Part shown: piece by piece, positions 51,344-59,446 of the stretch | Layout of the letters: every line of letters starts with the position of its first letter | Position numbering within the stretch: position 1 is the first letter of the stretch | Assembly (NCBI RefSeq): GCF_030063135.1 | Contig: NZ_JASISO010000034.1 | Coordinates: 1-64,000, forward strand | Direction: 5' to 3' | Length of the DNA: 64,000 nt | From: Streptomyces sp. G-G2 | GTDB lineage: Bacteria > Actinomycetota > Actinomycetes > Streptomycetales > Streptomycetaceae | Program-made: the position numbers and the translations under genes | Notes under the pieces: model-generated | Seen by the model: the letters and a program-made list of their open reading frames with translations, nothing else | Databases searched by the model: none | Told to the model about the DNA's origin: nothing

Positions 51344-52333
51344 CTACTCCAGGAGCTGGTCCTGGAGGATCACCGTCTGGTGGAAGGGGACGTCGGAGAC
51401 GGCGCCCCCGCGGGTCTGGAGGACGACGCCGAGGACGTCGCCGGACTGGACGCAGCCGATCTTGGTCTGCTGCGGACCGTAGGGCTTCTCCTCGGCGAAG
51501 GTGGTGACGATGGCGTGTTCCATCCGGCCCTGCGTGGACTGGCCGTACTGCGCCGTGGTCCAGGCGGAGTCCAGGTCGAAGGAGTCCGCGCCGCCCAGCG
51601 CCACGTCGGCCTTGCAGCCTTCGAAGGTGCCCGTGAAGCCCGCCGAGTGGAAGCGCAGCAGGTAGACGTGGGTCATGGTGCCGTCGGGCATGCTCCAGCC
51701 GCGGCCCGCGATCTGGCGCAGCCCGGCGTCCTCCCGCAGACCGGTGCGCAGCCGCTCACGGAACTTCTCCGAGTACTCCGCCAGGAACCGGTCCTGGGAG
51801 ACCATGCCGTCCTTGTCCGCGCCCAGGCTCCCGTCGGGCTCGGAGCCCGCCGGGGCGGGCAGCAGGAGCTGGCTCAACGCCGCGTAGTGCGTGCCTTCGG
51901 TGTTGTCCGGGGCGAAGGGCAGCGGGGCGCCCGCGGGCAGCACCGGCTTCGCGAGCGCGGGGTAGGCCCAGCGGCCGTCGTCCTTGGTTGCCAGGCCCGG
52001 GACGTCGGTGCGCTCGGGCCTGATCACGACGTACGCCGTCAGCACGGCGGCGATCGCGAAGACCAGCGTGGCGGCGGTCCAGCGCAGGGCGGCGAACAGC
52101 ACGCGGTGGTCCCGGGGAGCGGTCGGGGGCGCCTGGGTCCCCGAGAGGTCCGGCGCGGCGAACGGGTTCGCGGGTTCGGCCGCCGACGCGGTGTCCGGCG
52201 AAGACGGCGGAGCGGCCTCGGGCGCGGGCTCGGGCGCGGGCTCGGGCGCGGGCTCGGGCGCGGTCGGAACAGCGGTCCCTCCCGATGGCGCTTCGGGGGC
52301 CGGGAGGGTCTCGGTGGCGGTCTTGTCGGTCAC
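51344..52333 (-). CDS. Single-pass membrane protein, third of operon
   Basis: Protein of 329 residues: a disordered Pro/Glu/Ala-rich N-terminus with EPAP repeats (about 1-75), one membrane helix (WTAATLVFAIAAVLTAYVVI), and an external domain of about 220 residues with two cysteines (FEGCKADVA, TKIGCVQSG) that may pair. No known domain. GTG start overlaps the preceding gene's stop (GTGA). With the next two genes it forms an operon of proteins of the same plan, suggesting an envelope complex; function unknown. Confidence 0.78.
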   Translation of the reverse strand: MTDKTATETLPAPEAPSGGTAVPTAPEPAPEPAPEPAPEAAPPSSPDTASAAEPANPFAAPDLSGTQAPPTAPRDHRVLFAALRWTAATLVFAIAAVLTAYVVIRPERTDVPGLATKDDGRWAYPALAKPVLPAGAPLPFAPDNTEGTHYAALSQLLLPAPAGSEPDGSLGADKDGMVSQDRFLAEYSEKFRERLRTGLREDAGLRQIAGRGWSMPDGTMTHVYLLRFHSAGFTGTFEGCKADVALGGADSFDLDSAWTTAQYGQSTQGRMEHAIVTTFAEEKPYGPQQTKIGCVQSGDVLGVVLQTRGGAVSDVPFHQTVILQDQLLE

Positions 52334-53211
52334 ACGGACTCCCCGGGGGACTTCACGCGGTCGAGCTGCTTGCGGAACAGCTTGACCTCTTCGTCGGCGT
52401 TGAACGGCGGGACGCCGTAGGCGTGGAAACTGATCAGGAAGTCGCCCTGGGACGCGACGCAGACGACCGACTCCAGGGGGTTCCTCTTGTCTCCCTTGTC
52501 GTTCTTCTCTTCCTCGCCGACTGCCCGCAGCGCGCACTTGGCCTCGGGGTACCCCTCGACCTTGGGCGCCTTGCGGTCGTCACCGAGGAACTCGACCAGC
52601 TTCTTGGTGAAGTCACCGAGCTGCTCGACCGCCTGCGGGTCCGCCTGGGTGATCTGGATCTCGACCACCCGGTCCCCGTTGCCGCTGCGCAGGCTGCGGC
52701 CCGCCTGGCCCTTGAGCTTGAGCTGGTCGACCAGCTTGTCGCTCTCCGCGCGCCGGGACGCGGGCAGGTTGCGGTTGTTCTCCTTCATCAGCTGGGCGGC
52801 CTTGGCGCCCGGCACGGTGAAGAAGTCGCTGTGCCCGTCCAGGTCGGGGCCGGGCAGGTAGCCCTCGGGCACCGGCAGCATCCGGTCGCCGAGGGCGCCC
52901 AGCGACACCACGGGCCGGGTGGGCGAAGCGGTGGCCGGGGCCGGTTCCACGGCCTGCCAGTACACGGTGGGGGTGGTGCGGTCCGCGTCGGCGATCCAGC
53001 CCTTCGCCCACACGCCGAAGCTCCCGACGACCGCGAGGGCCAGGACGGCGCCGATGGCGGCCGCGGCCTTGCGGTTGACCGCGCGCGGAGGCTTGGCGGT
53101 GGCGAGCAGCTCGTTCGGGGAGGCGGCGGACGGCACGCCGTCCCCCTCGGGCACGTCCAGCGAGATCTCGGAGAGGGCCGGTCCCGGGGCCGGGGTCTGC
53201 GGCGCGGTCAC
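52330..53211 (-). CDS. Single-pass membrane protein, second of operon
   Basis: Protein of 293 residues: cytoplasmic stretch (1-48), membrane helix (AAAAIGAVLALAVVGSFGVW), external domain of about 220 residues with LKLKGQAGRSLRSGNGDRVV, two cysteines (EAKCALRAV, SVVCVASQGDF) and a charged EEEKNDKGDKRNP loop. No known family. Both ends overlap neighbours by GTGA. Similar in layout to its neighbours, though I see little direct sequence similarity. Confidence 0.78.
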   Translation of the reverse strand: MTAPQTPAPGPALSEISLDVPEGDGVPSAASPNELLATAKPPRAVNRKAAAAIGAVLALAVVGSFGVWAKGWIADADRTTPTVYWQAVEPAPATASPTRPVVSLGALGDRMLPVPEGYLPGPDLDGHSDFFTVPGAKAAQLMKENNRNLPASRRAESDKLVDQLKLKGQAGRSLRSGNGDRVVEIQITQADPQAVEQLGDFTKKLVEFLGDDRKAPKVEGYPEAKCALRAVGEEEKNDKGDKRNPLESVVCVASQGDFLISFHAYGVPPFNADEEVKLFRKQLDRVKSPGESV

Positions 53212-54050
53212 AGCTGCTCCACCTGTCGCTTGGCGAGGTCGGCGATGTCCTTCTCGGAGATCGAACCGGTGTTGTCGAGGTACTCGAGGTACATGACGAT
53301 GTCGCCCACCCGGGCGATCGACCGGGCCTCGTAGAGGGGCATGTACCCGTCCTTCTGGTGGGGCTGGGAGTACACCCAGGCGCGCCCGGTGCCCTTGAGG
53401 CCGTCCGCGAGCGGCACGCCCTGGTTGCCCGCCCCCTCCTTCGGGTCCGGCATGTAGCCGGACTGCCCCCGCGCGAAGCTCTCCGCGCCCGGGCGGTCGC
53501 GGAACTGCAGCAAGGTGATCGTGACGGTGGTCCGGTCACCCGCGTACCAGTGGCCGACCGCGACCCGGCGGACGCCGTCGTCGTTGACCGCGGAGAAGCC
53601 GCGGCCGGGGTCGTCGAACCAGGAGGCCGCCCATTCGCCGACGGACTCGTACTGCCGGGAGACCTCCTTAGCGCCCTTCGGCGCCTCCAGCAGCAGCTTC
53701 GTCAGATCGTCGTCCGTCGTGTCCCAGCGGTTCGCGTTGACCGACCGGTACGTCGTGGAGTCGTCCGCCGTGACCGGCTTCGGGGTCGCCAGCTCCTGCT
53801 GGGCCAGCGGGGCCAGGGGCGACGGCGGGCGGTGGTACTGGACCCCGTAGCCGGTGGCCGCTCCGGCGATGACGCCGAGCACGGCCGCGGCCGCGATCAG
53901 GAGCGTCGTACGGCCGCGGCGCCGACGGCGCGGGCCCGGGTCACTGAGCGTAGCGTCCGGGGCGTTTGCGGCCAGAAATTCCGAGCTGTCCGGATCCGGG
54001 GCGTTCTCGCCCTCTTTCCTCAGCTCGGGGATGGTCTGTGCGTGTTCCAA
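53208..54050 (-). CDS. Single-pass membrane protein, first of operon
   Basis: Protein of about 280 residues: cytoplasmic start (EHAQTIPELRKEGENAP), basic patch RRRRRGR, membrane helix (TTLLIAAAAVLGVIAGAATG), external domain of about 210 residues with Trp/Tyr-rich strands (WYAGDRTTVTITLLQFRDRP, SGYMPDPKEGAG). TTG 54050 has a GGGGGGACG ribosome site 8 bases upstream; GTG 54080 is the alternative. The palindrome CCTGTGCACAGG at 54092-54103 lies upstream and may be regulatory. First gene of the coupled operon. Confidence 0.75.
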   Translation of the reverse strand: MEHAQTIPELRKEGENAPDPDSSEFLAANAPDATLSDPGPRRRRRGRTTLLIAAAAVLGVIAGAATGYGVQYHRPPSPLAPLAQQELATPKPVTADDSTTYRSVNANRWDTTDDDLTKLLLEAPKGAKEVSRQYESVGEWAASWFDDPGRGFSAVNDDGVRRVAVGHWYAGDRTTVTITLLQFRDRPGAESFARGQSGYMPDPKEGAGNQGVPLADGLKGTGRAWVYSQPHQKDGYMPLYEARSIARVGDIVMYLEYLDNTGSISEKDIADLAKRQVEQL

Positions 54051-54180
54051 GAGAGCGTCCCCCCACAGGACTATGGCCACAGGTTGCGTTACCTGTGCAC
54101 AGGGAGGACTTCTACCTCAGGGGTGGAGTTGCACGCACTGTTATTACGGTTGGGTCGCGGGAACCGGTCGACCGCCCGGC

Positions 54181-54471
54181 TCATCCACCCGGCGGGTCCT
54201 CACGCGGGTCCTCACGGCGCTGCCGCTTGCCGTCCAGTTCGTCCCACCACTCGTCGGACTTCGCGTCCCCCGAGGGGTCGTCCCACCAGCGGTCGTCCGG
54301 GCCGCGCCGGTTCGCCGTCATCGCCGCCACCGGCGGGATGAGCATGGCGACCACGCACATGGCCACCGCCGCGGGCACCGACCACAGGCGCACGAAGGAC
54401 CAGGCGGACACGAAGAGGAACAGGCATCCGCCCATGAGCAGGAAGTACACGCGTCGACGCCGGGCGTACAT
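54181..54471 (-). CDS. DUF3099 membrane protein
   Basis: Protein of 96 residues with two membrane helices (VYFLLMGGCLFLFVSAW, AAVAMCVVAMLIPPVAAM) and a Trp/Asp-rich tail DDRWWDDPSGDAKSDEWWDE, the pattern I recall for DUF3099. Function unknown. ATG 54471 is 6 bases below TATCCT, so a leaderless transcript is likely. Confidence 0.82.
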   Translation of the reverse strand: MYARRRRVYFLLMGGCLFLFVSAWSFVRLWSVPAAVAMCVVAMLIPPVAAMTANRRGPDDRWWDDPSGDAKSDEWWDELDGKRQRREDPREDPPGG

Positions 54472-54604
54472 GTCTCAAGGATAGGACCGGACGGGGACAT
54501 AGGACCGGACGGGGACGGCGCGAAGGACCGCACCCCGTTCCAGTGGCGTCCAACCCCCGGGGGTGCGGCCCTTCGGCCGGTTCATCGGTACGTGCCGTAC
54601 GGAC

Positions 54605-54895
54605 TCAGACCGCGATGGCCACGTCCGTCACGCCGCCGGAGTCGGCGACCACGACGGTACGGTCCGCCTTGGCGCCCGGGACCAGCGCCCGCAGGGTCCA
54701 GGTGCCTTCGGCGGCGTAGAAGCGGAACTGCCCGGTCGCCGAGGTCGGGACCTCGGCCGTGAACTCACCGGTCGAGTCCAGCAGACGGACGTAGCCGGAC
54801 ACCGGCTCGCCGCCCTGGGTGATCTGGCCCTGAATGGCCGTCTCGCCCGGCTTGAGCGTGTCGAGGGAGGGCCCGCCGATCTGTGCTCCACACAT
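54605..54895 (-). CDS. DUF1416 protein
   Basis: Protein of 96 residues beginning MCGAQIGGPSLDTLKPGET, all-beta (transthyretin/CarboxypepD_reg-like: TAIQGQITQGGEPVSGYVRL, TSATGQFRFYAAEGTWTLRA). The family occurs just downstream of the thiosulfate sulfurtransferase in actinobacteria, as here (53 bases), so it probably serves in sulfur transfer, perhaps through its N-terminal Cys. No enzymatic motif. Confidence 0.87.
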   Translation of the reverse strand: MCGAQIGGPSLDTLKPGETAIQGQITQGGEPVSGYVRLLDSTGEFTAEVPTSATGQFRFYAAEGTWTLRALVPGAKADRTVVVADSGGVTDVAIAV

Positions 54896-54948
54896 GTTCT
54901 CTGTCCTGTCCTAGAGAGGTAGTACGCGCGTACAGGTCGTACGGGTGG

Positions 54949-55794
54949 TTACTTGTTGGCGCCGAGCTCGATCGGCACGCCGACCAGCGAGCCGTACTCG
55001 GTCCACGAGCCGTCATAGTTCTTGACGTTCGTCTGGCCGAGCAGCTCGTGCAGCACGAACCAGGTGAGCGCGGAACGCTCACCGATGCGGCAGTACGCGA
55101 TGGTGTCCTTCGCCAGGTCGACCTGCTCGGCCTGGTACAGGGCCGTCAGTTCCTCGTCGGACTTGAAGGTGCCGTCGTCGTTGGCGTTCTTCGACCACGG
55201 GATGTTGCGGGCGCTCGGGATGTGGCCCGGACGCTGCGACTGCTCCTGCGGGAGGTGCGCCGGGGCGAGCAGCTTGCCGCTGAACTCGTCGGGCGAGCGG
55301 ACGTCGACGAGGTTCTTCGTGCCGATCGCGGCGACGGCGTCGTCACGGAAGGCGCGGATCGAGGTGTCCTGGGCCTTGGCCTTGTACGCGGTGGCCGGAC
55401 GCTGCGGGACGTCGGCGCCGTCGACCAGGTCGCGGGAGTCGAGCTCCCACTTCTTGCGGCCGCCGTCGAGCAGGCGGACGTCCTGGTGGCCGTAGAGCTT
55501 GAAGTACCAGTAGGCGTAGGACGCGAACCAGTTGTTGTTGCCGCCGTAGAGGACGACCGTGTCACCGTTGGCGATGCCCTTGGCCGAGAGGAGCTTCTCG
55601 AAGCCCTCCTGGTCCACGAAGTCGCGGCGCACCGGGTCCTGGAGGTCGCTCTTCCAGTCGATGCGGACGGCGTTCGTGATGTGGTTCTTGTCGTAGGCGG
55701 ACGTGTCCTCGTCCACCTCGACGACGACGACGTCGTCGTCGTTCAGGTGGGCCTCGACCCAGTCGGCGTCTACAAGGACGTCGCTGCGGCTCAT
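54949..55794 (-). CDS. Thiosulfate sulfurtransferase (rhodanese)
   Basis: Two-domain rhodanese of 281 residues moving a sulfane sulfur to an acceptor such as cyanide or a thiol. N-terminal domain: VLVDADWVEAHLNDDDVVVV, AVRIDWKSDLQDPVRRDFV; C-terminal active site CRIGERSALTWFVLHELLG with the catalytic Cys. Actinobacterial homologs are named CysA or SseA. GGAGGAG lies 6 bases before ATG 55794. It is followed by DUF1416 and preceded by a short ORF with Cys codons, so expression should respond to cysteine. Confidence 0.93.
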   Translation of the reverse strand: MSRSDVLVDADWVEAHLNDDDVVVVEVDEDTSAYDKNHITNAVRIDWKSDLQDPVRRDFVDQEGFEKLLSAKGIANGDTVVLYGGNNNWFASYAYWYFKLYGHQDVRLLDGGRKKWELDSRDLVDGADVPQRPATAYKAKAQDTSIRAFRDDAVAAIGTKNLVDVRSPDEFSGKLLAPAHLPQEQSQRPGHIPSARNIPWSKNANDDGTFKSDEELTALYQAEQVDLAKDTIAYCRIGERSALTWFVLHELLGQTNVKNYDGSWTEYGSLVGVPIELGANK

Positions 55795-55993
55795 GGTGTT
55801 CTCCTCCGGGCAGTGTGCGGCGGGGCGGTGCGGGTGCTGCGGGCTGCTGCTGTGGCGCTGCGTCGGCCCGGCCGCGGGGCGGCTCGGGCGGGGTCCGGGT
55901 GCGCTCGGACGTCCCGTGCGGGAAGGCGAGGGGCTGGCGGCGCGTGCGGTCACGCACGGAAGGCCGTCGTCCGGCCGGATGGGAGCGGGTCGC

Positions 55994-56083
55994 TCAGAAA
56001 GGGCGACAGAGCATGGCGGCGACGCGACACAGGTCTACTGCCCGTCGCTTCGTGAGGTCCGCCTGCTGATGCTTCATAGCCAT
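55994..56083 (-). CDS. Cysteine leader peptide (uORF)
   Basis: A 29-codon ORF, 200 bases upstream of the sulfurtransferase, encodes MAMKHQQADLTKRRAVDLCR then VAAMLCRPF. The basic start and VDLCR...LCRP ending match the putative leader peptides seen before sulfur genes in Streptomyces. Slow decoding of the Cys codons would sense cysteine supply. TACGAT (56086-56091, minus) is 8 bases before the second ATG (56077), which may be the true, leaderless start. The rest of 55795-56253 has no other gene. Confidence 0.75.
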   Translation of the reverse strand: MAMKHQQADLTKRRAVDLCRVAAMLCRPF

Positions 56084-56214
56084 GGATCGTAGGGACGAAT
56101 CGGCCGCCCTGTCACCGCCGTGTCATATGTCGAGACAGGATCGTCCGAATATTGGGATAGGGTCCTCCCCACACCCCCTCCGAGGGGCCCCGGAACCCCC
56201 TCGGAACAGGCCGG

Positions 56215-56244
56215 AAGGCCCGATCCGCCTGCGGATCGGACCTT
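56215..56244 (-). terminator. Terminator after DUF2993 gene
   Basis: Stem from AAGGCCCGATCCGC (56215-56228) with GCGGATCGGACCTT (56231-56244), 13 of 14 pairs with one C-A mismatch, 10 bases past the stop. Confidence 0.75.
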
Positions 56245-56253
56245 CTTGTCTCA

Positions 56254-56952
56254 CTATCCGGCCAACGCCACGTCCGAGCCGTCCACCACGAGATGCACAC
56301 CGCCCTCGTCGGAGGTCAGCTTGGACAGCTTCAGCCCGGCGGGAAGCGCGCCGTCGAGGTTGCGGTCGAAGTCCGTCCGCTTGCGCACCAGCGTCTCGAC
56401 GCCGGGAACGCCCTCACCCGGCACCTCGTCGGCGCGCACCCGCACCGTCGTCCCGTCCACCAGGCTGATCGTGGACACCACGCTGCGCGTCAGGGTCCGG
56501 CCCAGCACCTCGACGGAGGCGGTCACCTTCACCTTGCCCGGGGCCCCGCCGTAGGTGACGGTGACCCCGTTCTGCGAGGCCTCGGTCAGGTCCGCGTACG
56601 TGATCAGCGCGGAACCGTCGGCGCGCGCCGCCTTGCCGCTGGTGTAGCCGCTGTCCAGCTTCACGTCGTGGAAGCGCGCGCCGAGCTCGGATATCCGGAT
56701 CTTGCGCCCGTCCGGCCCGGCGGCCGAGACCCCCCGCAGCTTCACGTCGACCTGTTCGAGCCGGTGGTCCAGGGCCTGGGTGAGGAACGGAAACCCGTGG
56801 ATGTCCACGTCCGTCTCCCCCGCCAGGCCCCGCCCCGACTGCACTTTGGCGGCCAGCTTGTCCTCGGCGTAGCCGACCGCCAGCCGGTCCACACCCGCCA
56901 GGATCCCGGCCAGGACCACCGCGATGATCACGACTACTCGCAAGAAACGCAC
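56254..56952 (-). CDS. DUF2993 (LmeA-like) exported lipid-binding protein
   Basis: Protein of 232 residues with an N-terminal signal-anchor (FLRVVVIIAVVLAGILAGVD) and a DUF2993 domain: GETDVDIHGFPFLTQALDHR, EQVDVKLRGVSAAGPDGRKI, and strand-rich segments. In mycobacteria the relative LmeA binds phospholipid and supports mannan chain lengthening; here a periplasmic lipid-binding role is inferred. GTG 56952. It is downstream of the Gln-rich membrane gene, 63 bases away on the same strand. Confidence 0.85.
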   Translation of the reverse strand: MRFLRVVVIIAVVLAGILAGVDRLAVGYAEDKLAAKVQSGRGLAGETDVDIHGFPFLTQALDHRLEQVDVKLRGVSAAGPDGRKIRISELGARFHDVKLDSGYTSGKAARADGSALITYADLTEASQNGVTVTYGGAPGKVKVTASVEVLGRTLTRSVVSTISLVDGTTVRVRADEVPGEGVPGVETLVRKRTDFDRNLDGALPAGLKLSKLTSDEGGVHLVVDGSDVALAG

Positions 56953-57015
56953 GTTCCACTCCCCCTACTAATCGGTACGTGCGTTCTAGTTGACCATGAC
57001 CCCGGCCCGCCGGGG

Positions 57016-58692
57016 TCAGCCCACGACCCGCCCGATGAGGTAGACCGCGGGCGCCGCGGCGGCCAGCGGCAGCGCGACTCCGGCCGTCATGTGGACGAAC
57101 TTGGACGGGTAGTCGTACGCCGCCACCCGCAGCCCGACCAGGGCGCACACCCCCGCGGCCAGGCCGAGCAGCGCCCCGCCCGGCCCGACCGGGGTGAACC
57201 CGCCGACCACGATGCCGGCACCCGCCGCCGCGACCAGCGACACCACCACGGAGGGCACGGTGGGCAGCGGCAGGGCGCGCGCGAACACGGCCACCGCGAC
57301 GGCGGCCGCGCCGACGCTGACGGCGGCCGTACCGGCGGCCAGGTACCCGGCGCAGACGATCGCCAGGGCCGCCGAAGCCACCGAGGCCATCAGCCCGTAC
57401 ATCCGCTCGTCCGGGTCGGCGTGGCTGCGCAGCTGGAGCATCAGGGTCAGCAGCACCCACGCCCCCAGCGTCCCGATGATCGCGCCCGGCCCGTACGGAC
57501 GGCCCACCGCGAGCACCGCGACGTCCGCCACGACGGCTCCGGCGAAAGCCAGCGCGATGCCCTGGCGGGCGGGCCACATTCCGTTGAGCCGGAACCAGCC
57601 CGCGGCCGTGAGCCCCTGGAGCGCGATGAGCGGGACCAGCAGCGCGAACTGCCCGAGGGCGGCGGCCCCGGCCAGCAGCAGCCCGAGCGCGGCGGTCAGT
57701 ATCGCCGCCTGCGGACCCGGGTCGATGATCGGCGAGCGCCCCTCGGCGCGGGCCTGCCCGGGGTCCACGACGCGGGTGCTGCCGCCGAGGGTCGGGTTCG
57801 AGTACCCGGCGCCGGTCCCGGCGTCCGCGGCTTCCGCCACGTCCGCCGCCGGGGCCGGGGCCGGGGCCGCCGGGGCCCCGTAGGACGGCTGCGGCTGCGG
57901 CTCCTGCTCCTCGCGGTAGGGCGGCAGGTACGCGGTCCGCTCGGCCGCCGCCTCGGCCGGGGCGGGCCAGGGGGCGCCCGTACCGGCCTGGGACCAGTCC
58001 TGCGCGGGCGCCGGGGCCTGGTACTGATGCTGGTACTGCCCCTGCTCCTGCTCCTGCTCCTGGTACTGCGGCTGGGCCTGGGCCTGCTCCGGGGCCCGGA
58101 CCGGGGGCTCCTCCCGGAACCAGCCGTCGGGAGCCACCGGCTCCGGGGCCGGCGCGGGCGCGGGGACGTACGACTGCTGCTGCGGGTAGCCGTCCTCGCG
58201 GTAGGGCGGCAGGTACGCCGTCTCGACGGCCGCGGCCGCACCGGAGCCGTCCGGCCAGGGCACGCCCCGCACGGGCTGGACCGGCTGTACGGGCTGCGCC
58301 GGCTGCTGGGCCTCTTCGCGGAACCAGCCCTCGGGAGCCGCGGGCTGCTGGTGCTGCTGCGGCTGGTGCTGCTGCTGGTCCCAGAGCGGGGGCTGCGGCT
58401 GCTGGTACTGCTCGTGCTGCGGCTGCTCGTGCTGCGGCTGCTCGTGCTGCGGCTGGTACTGCTGGTGGTGCTGCTGCTCGTACGGCTGCTGCTGGTGCTG
58501 CTGCTCGTGCGGCGGCCGGTCCGGGATGCCCTCCACCGGCTCCTGGCCCGCGGCCGGGGGCTGGGGCTGGGGCTGGACCGGCTGGTAACTGGTGTCCCAG
58601 GTGTCCGACTGCCAGGTCTGGGTTCCGTACGGATCCGCGAAGGGATCCTGCGGCCGCTCGGGCCGCTGCTCTTCCGGCGTGGGAGTGGTCAT
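57016..58692 (-). CDS. Polytopic membrane protein with long Gln/Pro-rich tail
   Basis: Protein of 558 residues. The first 330 are disordered, rich in Gln, Pro, Tyr and His, with 5-residue HEQPQ repeats (three 15-bp DNA units from 58408) and two copies each of GWFREE and TAYLPPYRE. The last 230 hold about seven to eight helices (AAILTAALGLLLAGAAALG, GIALAFAGAVVADVAVLAV, GTLGAWVLLTLMLQLRS and others). No known family beyond conserved Streptomyces membrane proteins. It is 4 bases downstream of moaD, likely in one operon. Confidence 0.75.
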   Translation of the reverse strand: MTTPTPEEQRPERPQDPFADPYGTQTWQSDTWDTSYQPVQPQPQPPAAGQEPVEGIPDRPPHEQQHQQQPYEQQHHQQYQPQHEQPQHEQPQHEQYQQPQPPLWDQQQHQPQQHQQPAAPEGWFREEAQQPAQPVQPVQPVRGVPWPDGSGAAAAVETAYLPPYREDGYPQQQSYVPAPAPAPEPVAPDGWFREEPPVRAPEQAQAQPQYQEQEQEQGQYQHQYQAPAPAQDWSQAGTGAPWPAPAEAAAERTAYLPPYREEQEPQPQPSYGAPAAPAPAPAADVAEAADAGTGAGYSNPTLGGSTRVVDPGQARAEGRSPIIDPGPQAAILTAALGLLLAGAAALGQFALLVPLIALQGLTAAGWFRLNGMWPARQGIALAFAGAVVADVAVLAVGRPYGPGAIIGTLGAWVLLTLMLQLRSHADPDERMYGLMASVASAALAIVCAGYLAAGTAAVSVGAAAVAVAVFARALPLPTVPSVVVSLVAAAGAGIVVGGFTPVGPGGALLGLAAGVCALVGLRVAAYDYPSKFVHMTAGVALPLAAAAPAVYLIGRVVG

Positions 58693-58696
58693 CGGA

Positions 58697-58951
58697 TCAC
58701 CCGCCCGCGAACGGCGGCAGCACCTCTACGGTGCCGCCTTCGGTCAGTCGCACGGACGCGTGCGGGCGCAGTCCCACGGGCTGCTCGTCCACCAGGAAGG
58801 AGCAGCGCTGCAGGACCCGGGTCAGCTCCCCGGGGTGGCGTTCCCGCACGGCGTCGAGCGCCTCGGCGAGGGTCTGTGCCGAGTACGCCTCCTCCGCCGT
58901 CTTGGCCGCGGACTTGGCCGCGGCCCAGTAGCGGATGGTTCCGGTTGCCAC
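58697..58951 (-). CDS. MoaD/ThiS-type sulfur-carrier protein
   Basis: Beta-grasp protein of 84 residues with the C-terminal Gly-Gly (LPPFAGG) that is adenylated and thiocarboxylated to donate sulfur, as in molybdopterin or related cofactor synthesis. Strands GTIRYWAAAKSAAKTAEEAY and VGLRPHASVRLTEGGTVEVL are typical of MoaD. GTG 58951 has AGGAG 5 bases upstream; ATG 58990 is possible. No other moa gene is nearby, so the partner is unclear. Confidence 0.87.
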   Translation of the reverse strand: MATGTIRYWAAAKSAAKTAEEAYSAQTLAEALDAVRERHPGELTRVLQRCSFLVDEQPVGLRPHASVRLTEGGTVEVLPPFAGG

Positions 58952-59163
58952 TGCAGCTCCTATCGTCGGCTCCGTACCGTCGGGCTCCATGATGGCCCCT
59001 CCCGCCCGCAACCCCGGCGTGCCTCCGCGCGCCCCGGGTGCGCCCAACCGGCCGCACGCCGGTCCACCGATCCGGTGAAACCGGGCGCAACCAGGCCCGG
59101 AGGGTGGCGGGGACCACAGAATCCGGGCTCACCGAAACCTCGGCCCCCGGCCGACAGGTGGGC

Positions 59164-59212
59164 TATTCTGGCGTTGAAGAGGATCCGGGCAACGTAGCCC
59201 CCGGGTCCTTTT
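59164..59212 (+). promoter_or_regulatory. Promoter and terminator-like leader upstream of glnR
   Basis: TATTCT (59164-59169) can serve as a -10 box. A stem GGATCCGGG (59181-59189) with CCCGGGTCC (59200-59208), then TTTT, forms a Rho-independent-type hairpin 170 bases before the 21-codon ORF. This may be a premature terminator that limits glnR transcription. Confidence 0.45.
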
Positions 59213-59380
59213 GTGCTTTCAGCACGTTGAACAGAGCGAGAACAAGCAGGACGACAAGCAGAACGAAGAGCAGAACAGTGGCGGCCACGCGGTCCTCAGG
59301 GCGCGGGGACCCGGAGCCGCCGCCCAGACGTACGAAGCAGTGCCGCATGTCCTCGACGGGACCGAGGAGGAACCGACGTG

Positions 59381-59446
59381 ATGGCCCAGCGAACCGTGCA
59401 CCACCGGCCCGACCGCCAGACCCTGGCAGGGGGGTGGCGGCGATGA
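59381..59446 (+). CDS. 21-residue ORF overlapping the glnR start
   Basis: ATG 59381 (GAGGAGG at 59364-59370) encodes MAQRTVHHRPDRQTLAGGWR plus Arg; its TGA overlaps the glnR ATG (ATGA). It has the strong ribosome site that glnR lacks, so glnR is probably translated by coupling. Whether the peptide itself matters is unknown. Confidence 0.5.
   Translation: MAQRTVHHRPDRQTLAGGWRR

Noticed and set aside
58408..58452. CRISPR-like array of 15-bp repeats
   Set aside because: The units are contiguous without spacers and encode HEQPQ repeats of a membrane protein.
59163..59288. Minus-strand ORF for a 41-residue hydrophobic protein
   Set aside because: Third-position GC is low for this genome and it overlaps the glnR promoter and hairpin; the hydrophobic pattern is expected from antisense of a purine-rich leader.
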